From positions 1-64,000 of the forward strand of contig NZ_JAFBCV010000008.1 in the NCBI RefSeq assembly GCF_016907895.1: a DNA stretch of 64,000 nt, read 5' to 3'. Every line of letters starts with the position of its first letter. The first letter of the stretch is position 1. Source of the stretch: Shouchella xiaoxiensis. Its GTDB lineage: Bacteria > Bacillota > Bacilli > Bacillales > Bacillaceae_D. The position numbers were made by a program, and so were the translations under genes. Positions 50,113 to 58,906 of the stretch are shown in pieces. Below the pieces are notes generated by a model that saw only the letters and a program-made list of their open reading frames with translations, was not told where the DNA came from and searched no databases.

Positions 50113-51200
50113 TCCTGATCATCTCCTAACGAGTTTTGGTAGAGTCTTGCTTTGTGAGCAATCCTTAAATACTTCAACGCTAATGTTGTATTTCCTTCTT
50201 TTTCGGTTTGATCAGCCGCTTCTTCCGCTACCTCAGCTAGCTCAAAATCTAATCCGTATGTGTTTAAGTCTTCAATTCCTTCATCAACTAAACTGTAATC
50301 TTTTAACAAGTATAATCCTTCCGTAACTTTACAGCGAGCTACGTACTCTTTACTTCCGTAATACTCCGCACTAGCCTTAGCCGTTTTAAATTTAATTGAT
50401 GCTTCATCATACTTTCCCATTCGAAACAGCGTATTACTTAAATTATACAACGTTTTAGCACCTAAAGAGATTGAGCGATGTTCTTCGATTTCTAATGCGC
50501 GTCTAAAATAACTTTCAGCTTCTGGATAATCTTTGATACTTAGCTTATTTAACCCAAGCGATCTGTAAATCTGAGCAGTCATAATTCTTTTACCTTCCGC
50601 CTCTTTTAAAGCTTCAAGTAAAAGTACTTCACTTTTAGGCGCGTTGTGTAATTCTTGGAATATAAATGCCAAAACAATCTTACAATTCAGCGCAGGCTCT
50701 ACGTATTTCAACTGATCATACATATACTTTGCCCGCTCCATGTACGAAGACGCCAGCAAATATTGATTCAATCGATAATACATGTATCCCGTATACTGAT
50801 AGAATTCTGCTTCCTCAGCCTTATCGTTCACATGTTCGAGCAATCGTTCAGCCTGACTGAATAACTTTACCGCTGAGCGATAGCGTTCTTGCATAAACTC
50901 ATGCTGGCCACTCACGAAGTAATAAAAATAGCGCAGTGTATGATCTAGATTTTCTAACTCTTCTACTTGAGGTAGTTCCTCATCAAGTTCATTCTTGTTG
51001 TACCCGCTTGTAAGCATATTATGTCTGTAGTCAACTAAGGAGTAATAAGCGAGCATCTTGTCGTTGTTTTCCATCTGTGGAAGGAGTTGTTTTACTTCTT
51101 CCTTCATCAGGACCGCTTCTTCGTATGAGCGAGCAACAATGCAACTGTACCATTCAGTGATCTTTACGCCAACCTCTTCTGCTCTAAGAACATAAGTCAT
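50109..51200 (-). CDS. Rap-family TPR protein (response regulator phosphatase/inhibitor)
   Basis: 363 residues, all helical. An N-terminal three-helix bundle (about 1-70, GVKITEWYSCIVARSYEEA) is followed by about seven tetratricopeptide-like repeats, e.g. YRSLGLNKLSIKDYPEAESY and YNLSNTLFRMGKYDEASIKF. Rap proteins dephosphorylate Spo0F or block DNA binding by ComA-type regulators, and are inhibited by the cognate Phr pentapeptide. Which target applies here cannot be read from sequence. AAAGGTG lies before the ATG. Operon with the phr gene. Confidence 0.88.
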   Translation of the reverse strand: MTYVLRAEEVGVKITEWYSCIVARSYEEAVLMKEEVKQLLPQMENNDKMLAYYSLVDYRHNMLTSGYNKNELDEELPQVEELENLDHTLRYFYYFVSGQHEFMQERYRSAVKLFSQAERLLEHVNDKAEEAEFYQYTGYMYYRLNQYLLASSYMERAKYMYDQLKYVEPALNCKIVLAFIFQELHNAPKSEVLLLEALKEAEGKRIMTAQIYRSLGLNKLSIKDYPEAESYFRRALEIEEHRSISLGAKTLYNLSNTLFRMGKYDEASIKFKTAKASAEYYGSKEYVARCKVTEGLYLLKDYSLVDEGIEDLNTYGLDFELAEVAEEAADQTEKEGNTTLALKYLRIAHKARLYQNSLGDDQE

Positions 51201-51422
51201 CTGCTCACACCTTTACATAATATGTATTTCACAAGTATACATTAAAATAGAAAGATTCGGAACTGAAAAGATATTTCTCAATACGTTTCCCAAGTGGGTT
51301 TGTTTTAGAACGAGTTATTTTTATTATTTAGGGGTGATTAACTACTACAACGCAAATAATGGTTATGCTAGATTCGATTAAGGGAAGTTAAAATACAAGT
51401 CAGAAAACAAAAGGTGATGCAG

Positions 51423-51605
51423 ATGTCTGATTTCAGAAAGAAAGTGAATTCATTTCTGATTCTGTTTGTGTTTATACCAGCGCTTATATTTCTGCTTGGT
51501 GGAGGGCTTCGTGAACTCATAATCTGCGCAGTAGTCGTTTTAATCACTATGGCTATTTATGAGATTGTTATATGTGTAGATCGACGGAGAGGGAGAGATA
51601 AGTAG
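51423..51605 (+). CDS. small two-helix membrane protein
   Basis: 60 residues from the ATG at 51423 with AAAGGTGATG at 5-6 bases. Helices at about 9-25 and 29-48, and a strongly basic tail (DRRRGRDK), so both ends are cytoplasmic. Not recognised. Confidence 0.5.
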   Translation: MSDFRKKVNSFLILFVFIPALIFLLGGGLRELIICAVVVLITMAIYEIVICVDRRRGRDK

Positions 51606-51721
51606 CAATCTCAATCTAAAATTTAGTAGATTATTTTCTTTATATTAACAAGTTTTCACTATATACTTTTTAGGTGGAATATTCGCTGTTTAAATTCAGA
51701 TAAAAGTGAGGTTCATTAGAC

Positions 51722-52690
51722 TTGCTAGATTTAATTCTACAGTTTTTAAAAAGGATACGAACCAAGTATAAGTGGTTGTTTAGAGAATGGTCTAACCAAA
51801 GAAGGCAACCATACTTCTTTTTACTTGAACAAGATAAAAAAACAGAGCTTAACCAAAGAGTTCAACTTCGTAAACAAATGAGCGACTGGGTGATATTACC
51901 AATAATCTTACTAATCTTCATATGCTTATTTAATGTATTACCACTTTCCTATGCATCTATTATTGCAATAGTACTAATCCTTTTTTTTGTTCTCTTTAAA
52001 TTTATTTTCGTTACTAAATGGACAGTTCCACTCTTTTTAATATTTTCATTCCTACCTTTTCTGTTAATGATTGATGTACTATCAAACACTCAAATGAACC
52101 AGTACATCGAGGAACCTGCCTTTTTTGTTTTTGGTTTTCTACTCAACGTTATTTTTTGGAGTACCATTTATTTCTTCAGTTTCCCTATTTACATGATTGA
52201 ACGTTTGTCTTTACACTTAATGGTTTGGAATACATTTTTAGTAATTGCCTTTACATTGTTTATCATGATTTTTCCTTGGTTGGTTAAATATCAAAATCAA
52301 GGTAATTGGGAATTAGAACGTGCAGATATACTTGAATCAGGTATGCCGAACGATCTAATGGAATGGATACTAGCTAATGAGTCAAACTTAAATGCAATAA
52401 ACGCTTTTCTAGATTATTCTTTTAGAAACTTCTTACAGGATATCATGAACTCCTACGTCATTATATCAGTAACTTTTTACTTTTTTGTGCTTACAACCGT
52501 TAAACAAATTAGATTACAAACCGCTAAATCAAAAGCCTCTAAATTATATAGAAGCCTAATCATTCAATCTAACCCTGAATATGAATTAATTAAAAAATGT
52601 GCCTATTTAGGTGGTGACTCGATGGAACAACTCCTCTTAAGCAATCCACTTTTTAAAGAAGTTATTATTAAAAACGAAAGCCACCGCTGA
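51722..52690 (+). CDS. polytopic membrane protein of unknown function
   Basis: 322 residues from a TTG with GTGAGG about 11 bases upstream, a weak site. A basic N-terminus with RIRTKYKWLFREWSNQRRQ, then about seven hydrophobic segments between 55 and 265 and a polar C-terminal tail. No recognised family; AT-rich and rich in Phe/Ile. No neighbours in operon distance. Confidence 0.55.
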   Translation: MLDLILQFLKRIRTKYKWLFREWSNQRRQPYFFLLEQDKKTELNQRVQLRKQMSDWVILPIILLIFICLFNVLPLSYASIIAIVLILFFVLFKFIFVTKWTVPLFLIFSFLPFLLMIDVLSNTQMNQYIEEPAFFVFGFLLNVIFWSTIYFFSFPIYMIERLSLHLMVWNTFLVIAFTLFIMIFPWLVKYQNQGNWELERADILESGMPNDLMEWILANESNLNAINAFLDYSFRNFLQDIMNSYVIISVTFYFFVLTTVKQIRLQTAKSKASKLYRSLIIQSNPEYELIKKCAYLGGDSMEQLLLSNPLFKEVIIKNESHR

Positions 52691-52760
52691 AGAATATGGC
52701 TCATTATCTCACTTAAGGAGTATCGCGACTTTCTTCACTCAATAATTCAACTTCAAATTC

Positions 52761-53015
52761 CTATTTCAATTCTCTGTCTATTAAGTATGTATTCATCTCA
52801 ATAACAAGAATTGTAAAACCATCTTTATCTTTTGCCACACGTGCAAAACTAAAGTCTTCATACATCTTAATCCGATGATTAGGTGCTTGTAGTGTAATAA
52901 ACCGAAACCCTAATTGAGCTGCCATCTCTAAATATTGATCAATGGCCATACCTATTAATTTAATCCCTGCTCCTTTTCTGAAACTCTGACACCTCGCCCT
53001 AAATAAAGAAATTAT
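52761..53015 (-). pseudogene. C-terminal fragment of a GNAT acetyltransferase
   Basis: The frame reads FRKGAGIKLIGMAIDQY, LGFRFITLQAPNHRIKMYED and FARVAKDKDGFTILVIEMN: acetyl-CoA binding motif A (R-x-x-G-x-G-like) followed by motif B and the final strand of a GNAT fold. The N-terminal half and any ribosome site are missing; the frame runs open upstream to about 53015 without a start. A remnant seems more likely than a functional 62-residue protein. Confidence 0.5.
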
Positions 53016-53140
53016 ACAGAGGGACAGATTTGAACGGTATCAAGTCTGTCTCTATCACACTGAACAGACTCTATTTTTGATTTGTTTATTCTTATTGTGT
53101 TAGTAAATATTGAAATAAATCAATTATAGATTCGAGCGTA

Positions 53141-53266
53141 TCAAACTGATGGTTGAATAAACAACAAATTCCGCAACCCATGTAAAGCCATCGCCTCCAT
53201 TGCATCAGTCAATCCCGTAAAATTATCACCATAAACCCAAGCAATAAGCATTACTCTCTCATTCAC
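53141..53266 (-). CDS. possible small peptide overlapping the gene at 53263
   Basis: 41 codons from a GTG that overlaps the TGA of the preceding gene; product contains RVMLIAWVYGDNFTGL and ends HGLRNLLFIQPSV. Its only ribosome site (GGAGGGG) is too close to the GTG, though coupling could help. Weak. Confidence 0.25.
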   Translation of the reverse strand: MNERVMLIAWVYGDNFTGLTDAMEAMALHGLRNLLFIQPSV

Positions 53267-53475
53267 ACCCCTCCGATCTCATCCAGATCTCCATTCGATC
53301 TCACCTGTTCCTGCTTAAACGAACGCTCCAACTCCTCAACCTTGCTGACGAGATGAAAGAGCTGGTTGCGGTAGTCGGCGTTATCTACCACATCATTCAT
53401 CTGCAAATCATAGCTAATGGACAAGAGTTCATAACGAATTTCAGCCAAGCATAATCGAACGTAATGGTTTGATAT
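53263..53475 (-). CDS. small helical protein with a probable ATA start codon
   Basis: 70 residues if started at ATA 53475. GGGAGGTGAT, near perfect complement to 16S rRNA, ends 7 bases (TGATCGT) before this ATA, and the product (x)SNHYVRLCLAEIRYELLSI aligns without gaps with the start of the paralogue at 53684-53851, MSTIYSRLALSEIKTELLLV, whose ATG has AGGAGG at the same 7-base distance. The only conventional alternative is a TTG at 53448 without ribosome site, which would cut the aligned N-terminus. The C-terminal half (LFHLVSKVEELERSF) looks coiled-coil. Family unknown; it lacks the SQELD motif of the similarly sized Spo0E proteins. Confidence 0.6.
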   Translation of the reverse strand: MSNHYVRLCLAEIRYELLSISYDLQMNDVVDNADYRNQLFHLVSKVEELERSFKQEQVRSNGDLDEIGGV

Positions 53476-53683
53476 ACGATCACCTCCCTAAATAAATTAA
53501 GCCCCTTCACAAAACGCTGAATGCAGTTTTTATTTAGTAGGAATTGAAGACATGCTATACTTAATTAGGCTACTTACTTAAAAAACCATTTCGTGACCAT
53601 TAAATAATAATTAATATTAAAAAAATTTAGTTAAACAAGTAGATTTCTTGATTTCAATGTGCTTTAAATCATAAAACGTATGC

Positions 53684-53851
53684 TTAATCACGCGCTTCTT
53701 TGATGTCTTTATCCATTTCATCTACTTTTTGAACCGTCTCAAGGACTTTACTCAGTAGCTCTTGCATGTCAGTCTTCTCAAGTGAGTGAGCCACCAGCAA
53801 CAACTCTGTTTTAATTTCCGACAAGGCCAATCTTGAATAGATGGTAGACAT
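53684..53851 (-). CDS. small helical protein, paralogue of 53263-53475
   Basis: 55 residues: MSTIYSRLALSEIKTELLLV, then HSLEKTDMQELLSKVLETVQ and a charged end. AGGAGG lies 7 bases before the ATG. Predicted all-helical, cytoplasmic. It shares S-x-x-Y-x-R-L-x-L-x-E-I-x-x-E-L-L with its neighbour, so the pair arose by duplication. Function unknown. Confidence 0.65.
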   Translation of the reverse strand: MSTIYSRLALSEIKTELLLVAHSLEKTDMQELLSKVLETVQKVDEMDKDIKEARD

Positions 53852-54109
53852 CAGTTAGCCTCCTATTGTAGATGGAATGATTACATAAAGTAATAAATAT
53901 GCTATTTCTTTTTTCACAAAAGGTAGTGTAAAAAAATAATTTAAAAAAAGATATATATCCTCACCAATGAATGTTAAACAGCTCTATGCTTAACAATGTT
54001 CCCTTAACTAACTTCAAAACTAGATGTATAAATAGGTACTTTTAGATCCTAAATTAAATATATAGGTTCTATGTGTTCCTGTCAATAGAAAATGAAAGGA
54101 TTTTATTAA

Positions 54110-54331
54110 ATGAGCAATTTATTTTCCAATCGCGTCAAAAAACTAAGAAAAGAACACAAAACACCACAAAAAGAAATTGCTGATGCACTAGGCATATCAA
54201 CACGCGCCTACCGATTCTATGAATCAGGAGACCGCTTCCCTGATTTTCAAGGACTGCTTATACTCGCAGACTTCTATGATGTCTCGTTGGATTATCTTGC
54301 TGGGAGAAGTGATATCAGAGAAAGGAGATAA
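54110..54331 (+). CDS. XRE-family (Cro/CI-type) regulator
   Basis: 73 residues that are essentially one HTH_3 domain: RVKKLRKEHKTPQKEIADAL, then STRAYRFYESGDRFPDFQGL and LADFYDVSLDYLAGRSD. The end is typical of SinR/phage-repressor-like proteins with no ligand domain. AAAGGA lies 9 bases before the ATG. No partner gene or prophage is nearby, so its target is unknown; it may act on the convergent polysaccharide cluster or the small helical genes upstream. Confidence 0.8.
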   Translation: MSNLFSNRVKKLRKEHKTPQKEIADALGISTRAYRFYESGDRFPDFQGLLILADFYDVSLDYLAGRSDIRERR

Positions 54332-54532
54332 TTGAACGCTGAATCTTTATCTATATGGGTTACACATACTGATTTAAAAAATTAGTTATTTTTTAATGAC
54401 TCTCGTTAATCGTATCCACTGACTTACCTAAATAGTTGAGCGTTTTACTGTTACTATCCAAATGAGGCTAAGCTCATAAAAATACTCATTTTTCCATTTA
54501 AATTCTATAATGCATATTGTATTCATCTAATG

Positions 54533-54575
54533 AAATAAGCCCGCTACATGCTGAGGCATGTAGCGGGCTTATTTT
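54533..54575. terminator. terminator of the polysaccharide operon
   Basis: 19-base stem AAATAAGCCCGCTACATGC with its complement, T-rich on both sides; ends the minus-strand cluster and may stop the XRE transcript. The remaining 54332-54532 is AT-rich with nothing else seen. Confidence 0.9.
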
Positions 54576-54628
54576 ATAAAAAAAAGGATTTAGCAAAGCT
54601 TTACTCAAACACATTATTAGATTGGATG

Positions 54629-55654
54629 TCATAACTTTTTATAATAATCAACATACCAATTAGCAAAATTAGACAAACCATTCTTAATAGATGTTTCTGG
54701 TTTAAAGTTGATTGCTTTAAACAGCTTATCAGTTGACGCATAAGTTGCTGGGACATCACCTGGCTTCATCGGCTCATATACTTTGTTAAAAGATACCTCT
54801 CTATTTAAAGCTTGAGTAAGTGCATTTTCTAATTCGTGAATAAAATTCATTAACTTTTCGGGATTGTTATTCCCTATATTGTAGACAGTGTGTGGTACAT
54901 CCTCTTGAGGCGGTACACTGATAAGTCTCTCAATCCCTAACACAATGTCATCAATATAAGTGAAATCACGGTATAAATCATTGTCAAAATCTTTATTATT
55001 GTAAATGTGAATAGGCTCACTCTTAAAGTATTTATCAGTAAATCCAAAGTAAGCCATATCTGGTCTTCCCATTGGGCCATAAACTGTAAAGAATCTTAAT
55101 CCCGTGGCTGGTATTCCGTATAAATGGCTATATGTGTGAGCTATCAATTCATTTGATTTTTTGGTAGCAGCATAAAGAGAGACAGGATGGTCTACAGAAT
55201 CTGTTTCTTCGAAAGGAACTTTTTTATTAGAACCATATACTGAGCTAGAGGATGCATATATTAGATGATCTACTGGATGCATTCTGCAAGCCTCTAAAAT
55301 ATTTGTAAAGCCAACTATATTACTTTGTATATAGGCATCAGGATTCTCAAGAGAATATCGAACTCCAGCTTGAGCAGCTAGATTAAAAACCACGTTGGGC
55401 CTGTATTCTTCATAGACATTGAATAATTCTTTTTTGTTAGAGATATCGCATTTTAAAAATGTGAATTTATCATAAGGGTACAATAAGTCCAGTCTTGCAA
55501 TTTTTAAATTCACATCATAATAACTATTCATATTATCTATACCAATAACTGTGCACCCTTGATCTAGTAACTTTTTAGCAAGAAAATGACCGATAAAACC
55601 AGCAACGCCTGTTATTAAATACGTTTTATTTAAATCAAGTGGTTTGTAGTCCAT
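54629..55654 (-). CDS. NAD-dependent UDP-glucuronate 4-epimerase-like
   Basis: 341 residues, extended SDR. TGVAGFIGHFLAKKLL is the NAD site, SSSSVYGSNKKVPF and YAATKKSNE hold catalytic Ser/Tyr/Lys, and RFFTVYGPMGRPDMA with GDVPATYAST is characteristic of the CapI/LspL group that converts UDP-glucuronate to UDP-galacturonate. Its start lies inside the last 20 bases of the UDP-glucose dehydrogenase gene, which makes UDP-glucuronate, so the two form one route to a uronic-acid donor. Last gene of the cluster. Confidence 0.87.
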   Translation of the reverse strand: MDYKPLDLNKTYLITGVAGFIGHFLAKKLLDQGCTVIGIDNMNSYYDVNLKIARLDLLYPYDKFTFLKCDISNKKELFNVYEEYRPNVVFNLAAQAGVRYSLENPDAYIQSNIVGFTNILEACRMHPVDHLIYASSSSVYGSNKKVPFEETDSVDHPVSLYAATKKSNELIAHTYSHLYGIPATGLRFFTVYGPMGRPDMAYFGFTDKYFKSEPIHIYNNKDFDNDLYRDFTYIDDIVLGIERLISVPPQEDVPHTVYNIGNNNPEKLMNFIHELENALTQALNREVSFNKVYEPMKPGDVPATYASTDKLFKAINFKPETSIKNGLSNFANWYVDYYKKL

Positions 55655-57002
55655 TTTTGTTACTCTCCCTAATTACTCTTTTCGTGGCTTCTCTGCCAAT
55701 AGAATGGTATTCCACATTATTTGCTTCCATGTCTTTAACAGAATAGATATTCCGTCCATCAAACACTAGAGGGGTTCTCATAAAAGTTTTATAATCACTT
55801 GGCTGCAGAGACTTTACTTCTCCCCACTCTGTAAAAATAAAACATACATTAGCATTATCCAATGCTTCCTTGGGACTCTCTACATATCTTATTAAACCGT
55901 TAGCATTTTCACCTTCTGGATAAACCTTTTCAAAGTTCTCTCTGCCCACTGGATCATAAGCAAAGATCTCGGCACCCTGATCAAGCAGCATTGGGATATT
56001 TGCTAAAGAAGGGGCCTCTCTTAGATCATCTGTTCCAGGCTTAAAGGTTAAACCAAGTACAGCTACTTTTAGACCATTAAACGTTATTAGACGATTTCTT
56101 GCTTTCTTATACAGGATTGTCTTTTGTTCGTTATTTATATCAATTGCAGCTTTAATAGTTTTCAGTTCATAACCATTTTGTTCAGCGATATAATCTAATG
56201 CTTTTGTGTCTTTCGGAAAACACGATCCACCATATCCAATTCCTGCATTTAAAAATTTGCTTCCAATACGCTCATCAAAGCTCATACCCTTAGCAACTTC
56301 TTGAATATCAGCTCCAACCAATTCACATAAATTAGCAATGTCATTCATATAAGATATTTTTAATGCTAAAAAGTCATTAGAAGCATATTTTATCATCTCG
56401 GCAGAACGTCGATTTACTGAAACAATAGGTAGGTTGAAGGATTCGTAAATATCCATTAAAATGTTCTTAGCCCAACTGCTCTCTGTACCAATAATAACTC
56501 TTTCAGCATAAAGAGTATCATGAACTGCAGAGCCTTGCGCTAAAAATTCCGGATTTGAAGCCACTTCGATTCTTACATCATTAACAAGAAAATCCTGTAT
56601 AAATTGTTCTACTTTATCATTTGTCCCCACCGGTACTGTAGATTTGACAACAACCAAACAGTCTTTGATTACAGATTCAGCAATCTGTCTCGCCACTGTT
56701 GCTATATACGATAGGTTTGCTGAACCATCTGGAAGTTCTGGTGTTCCAACTCCAATGAAAATAACATCAGCATCTTCGTAAGCAGATTGGTAGTCTATTG
56801 TATAATTGAGTCTACCTTCAGCATAATTCTTCTGCATCAACTCTTCTAAATTAGCTTCAAAAATTGGAGAAGTTCCCGCTTTCATCATCTCAACTTTATT
56901 ACTGTCAATATCAACGCAAGTTACTTGGTGACCTTTTTCAGCAAAACATACTCCTGCCACTAAGCCAACGTATCCTGTTCCAGCTACAGCTATTTTATAC
57001 AA
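55635..57002 (-). CDS. ugd: UDP-glucose 6-dehydrogenase
   Basis: 455 residues, TTG start with AGAGGAGAAT about 7 bases upstream. N-terminal NAD domain KIAVAGTGYVGLVAGVCFAE, the middle dimerisation part with GIGYGGSCFPKDTKAL holding the catalytic Cys, and the C-terminal GLTFKPGTDDLREAPS with the UDP site. It oxidises UDP-glucose twice to UDP-glucuronate. B. subtilis homologues (TuaD, YtcA) serve teichuronic acid or exopolysaccharide; here it belongs to the polysaccharide cluster. Confidence 0.95.
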   Translation of the reverse strand: MYKIAVAGTGYVGLVAGVCFAEKGHQVTCVDIDSNKVEMMKAGTSPIFEANLEELMQKNYAEGRLNYTIDYQSAYEDADVIFIGVGTPELPDGSANLSYIATVARQIAESVIKDCLVVVKSTVPVGTNDKVEQFIQDFLVNDVRIEVASNPEFLAQGSAVHDTLYAERVIIGTESSWAKNILMDIYESFNLPIVSVNRRSAEMIKYASNDFLALKISYMNDIANLCELVGADIQEVAKGMSFDERIGSKFLNAGIGYGGSCFPKDTKALDYIAEQNGYELKTIKAAIDINNEQKTILYKKARNRLITFNGLKVAVLGLTFKPGTDDLREAPSLANIPMLLDQGAEIFAYDPVGRENFEKVYPEGENANGLIRYVESPKEALDNANVCFIFTEWGEVKSLQPSDYKTFMRTPLVFDGRNIYSVKDMEANNVEYHSIGREATKRVIRESNKNGLQTT

Positions 57003-57063
57003 AATAATTCTCCTCTTTGAAATTTAAATTCTTAAAATATTTCTCACAACTTATTTATTACTA

Positions 57064-58044
57064 TTATCTAGTAAGTAGTGGTGTCCACCATGATTTGTTA
57101 TTAAGGTACCATTCTATTGTCTCACTTATACCTTCTTCAAATGAATAAACAGGCTCCCACCCCAATTTTTTAATTTTAGAAGGGTCTATAGCATACCTTT
57201 TATCGTGACCTAACCTATCTTTTACAAAATCAATTAATTCTTCAGATGAATTTAGAGATTTAATAATTGTCTTAACAACATCAAGATTTGACTGTTCATT
57301 ATGACCACCAATATTATATACTTCTCCATCAACACCTTTATGTAGCACTAGATCTATAGCTCTACAATGATCAACTACATGCAACCAATCTCTGATGTTT
57401 CTCCCATCTCCATATATCGGTATTTTAAGATCATTAATTACTCTAGAGATTGTTAAAGGGATTAATTTCTCTGGAAAATGAAATGGACCATAATTGTTGG
57501 AACACCTAGTTATATTTATTGGTAAACCAAAGGTTTGGTAATATGAACGTACAAGTAAATCTGATGCTGCTTTACTGGCACTATATGGACTATTTGGTTT
57601 TAACTCTGTCTCTTCAGTAAAAAATTCAGTTGGATCCATTGGAAGTTCACCGTACACTTCATCTGTTGATACATGTATAAATTTATCAATTTTGATACAC
57701 CTTGAAGCATCTAAAAGGTTTTGAGTTCCTAATACATTTGTTTTCACAAAGATTTCAGGATTATCAATTGAGCGATCAACATGACTTTCTGCGGCGAAAT
57801 GGACTATATAATTAAATTGTTCTTCTTTAAATAAATTAAATACAAAATTTTTATCAGTAATATCACCCTTAACAAATTTATAATTCTCATTTTTTTCTAG
57901 GACTTTGTGTTTTTCCAATTCACCAGCGTAAGTCAGCGAGTCTAGATTATAGATTTTATAATTAGGATATTTCCGGGTAATTAAATGGATAAAATTACCT
58001 CCTATAAAACCCGCCCCTCCAGTTATCAGCACTTTATTTACCAT
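57064..58044 (-). CDS. rfbB: dTDP-glucose 4,6-dehydratase
   Basis: 326 residues. ITGGAGFIGGNFIHLI binds NAD; HFAAESHVDRSIDNPEIFVK, then VSTDEVYGELP with Thr-Asp-Glu, and YSASKAASDLLVRSYYQTFG with Tyr/Lys are the RmlB signature. Second step of dTDP-L-rhamnose synthesis. The gene overlaps rmlD by 11 bases and ends 62 bases before ugd. Confidence 0.95.
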   Translation of the reverse strand: MVNKVLITGGAGFIGGNFIHLITRKYPNYKIYNLDSLTYAGELEKHKVLEKNENYKFVKGDITDKNFVFNLFKEEQFNYIVHFAAESHVDRSIDNPEIFVKTNVLGTQNLLDASRCIKIDKFIHVSTDEVYGELPMDPTEFFTEETELKPNSPYSASKAASDLLVRSYYQTFGLPINITRCSNNYGPFHFPEKLIPLTISRVINDLKIPIYGDGRNIRDWLHVVDHCRAIDLVLHKGVDGEVYNIGGHNEQSNLDVVKTIIKSLNSSEELIDFVKDRLGHDKRYAIDPSKIKKLGWEPVYSFEEGISETIEWYLNNKSWWTPLLTR

Positions 58045-58906
58045 ATTTAGTGTCCCCTTTGTCTTTATTAAGTTCCATTAAAAATCTTTTCAATGCGTCT
58101 TCCCACTCTGGCAATCTTGTAAAACCATTTCTATCAATTGATTTTTTTGATAATCTTGAATTTTTTGGTCGATTAGCTTTTGTTTGATAATGATCCGAAG
58201 AAATTCTATTAACTTTTGAATTATTGCTTGATAATTTCACTATTTCTTCAGCAAAATCAGCCCAACTGCAATACCCACTATTTGTGACATGGTAAATACC
58301 ATATTTATCAGTATCTATTAAATCTAGAAGGAATCGAGCTAGATCAATCGTATAAGTAGGAGAACCAATTTGATCATCAACAACATTTAACTCATGCTTT
58401 ATTTTAGCATTTTTCAATATAGATTTAACAAAATTCTTACCATTAATACCGAATACCCAAGAAACTCTCACTATGAACCAGTCATTCATTAATGCTTTAA
58501 TTACATTCTCACCATCAAGTTTTGTTTCTCCATAATAGTTAATTGGACATGGAGAAGTAGTTTCATCAAATGGAAGATTACCCTCTCCATTAAAAACATA
58601 ATCTGTACTAATATATACTAGTTTTGCATTAATTTTTTTTGCAGTTTCAGCTATATTCTTAGTTCCTAAGTAGTTAACGTCCATACAGAGTTTCTTATGT
58701 TGCTCTGCTTCATCTACTGAGGTAAAAGCAGCACAATGTATAATGATATCTGGATTCATATGGAAAATATAATTTTCAACTTGACTTTTATCAATAATAT
58801 TAAATTCTTTTCTACCAACACCCTTAATATTAAGTCCTGACTTCTTCCCTTCTTTTAAAACATCATAGCCTAGTTGACCATTAGATCCTGTGACTAAAAT
58901 TTTCAT
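58034..58906 (-). CDS. rfbD: dTDP-4-dehydrorhamnose reductase
   Basis: 290 residues. KILVTGSNGQLGYDVLKEG is the cofactor site; STDYVFNGEGNLPFDE, then NYYGETKLDGEN carries the Tyr/Lys pair. Last step to dTDP-L-rhamnose with NAD(P)H. Overlaps the epimerase gene by 4 bases. Confidence 0.95.
   Translation of the reverse strand: MKILVTGSNGQLGYDVLKEGKKSGLNIKGVGRKEFNIIDKSQVENYIFHMNPDIIIHCAAFTSVDEAEQHKKLCMDVNYLGTKNIAETAKKINAKLVYISTDYVFNGEGNLPFDETTSPCPINYYGETKLDGENVIKALMNDWFIVRVSWVFGINGKNFVKSILKNAKIKHELNVVDDQIGSPTYTIDLARFLLDLIDTDKYGIYHVTNSGYCSWADFAEEIVKLSSNNSKVNRISSDHYQTKANRPKNSRLSKKSIDRNGFTRLPEWEDALKRFLMELNKDKGDTKYGK

Noticed and set aside
53263-53851. Small helical paralogues as Spo0E-type phosphatases
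   Set aside because: Size fits, but the SQELD-type signature motif is absent in both.
54110-54331. XRE regulator as an antitoxin or prophage repressor
   Set aside because: No toxin partner, integrase or phage genes are adjacent, so only the regulator itself is claimed.
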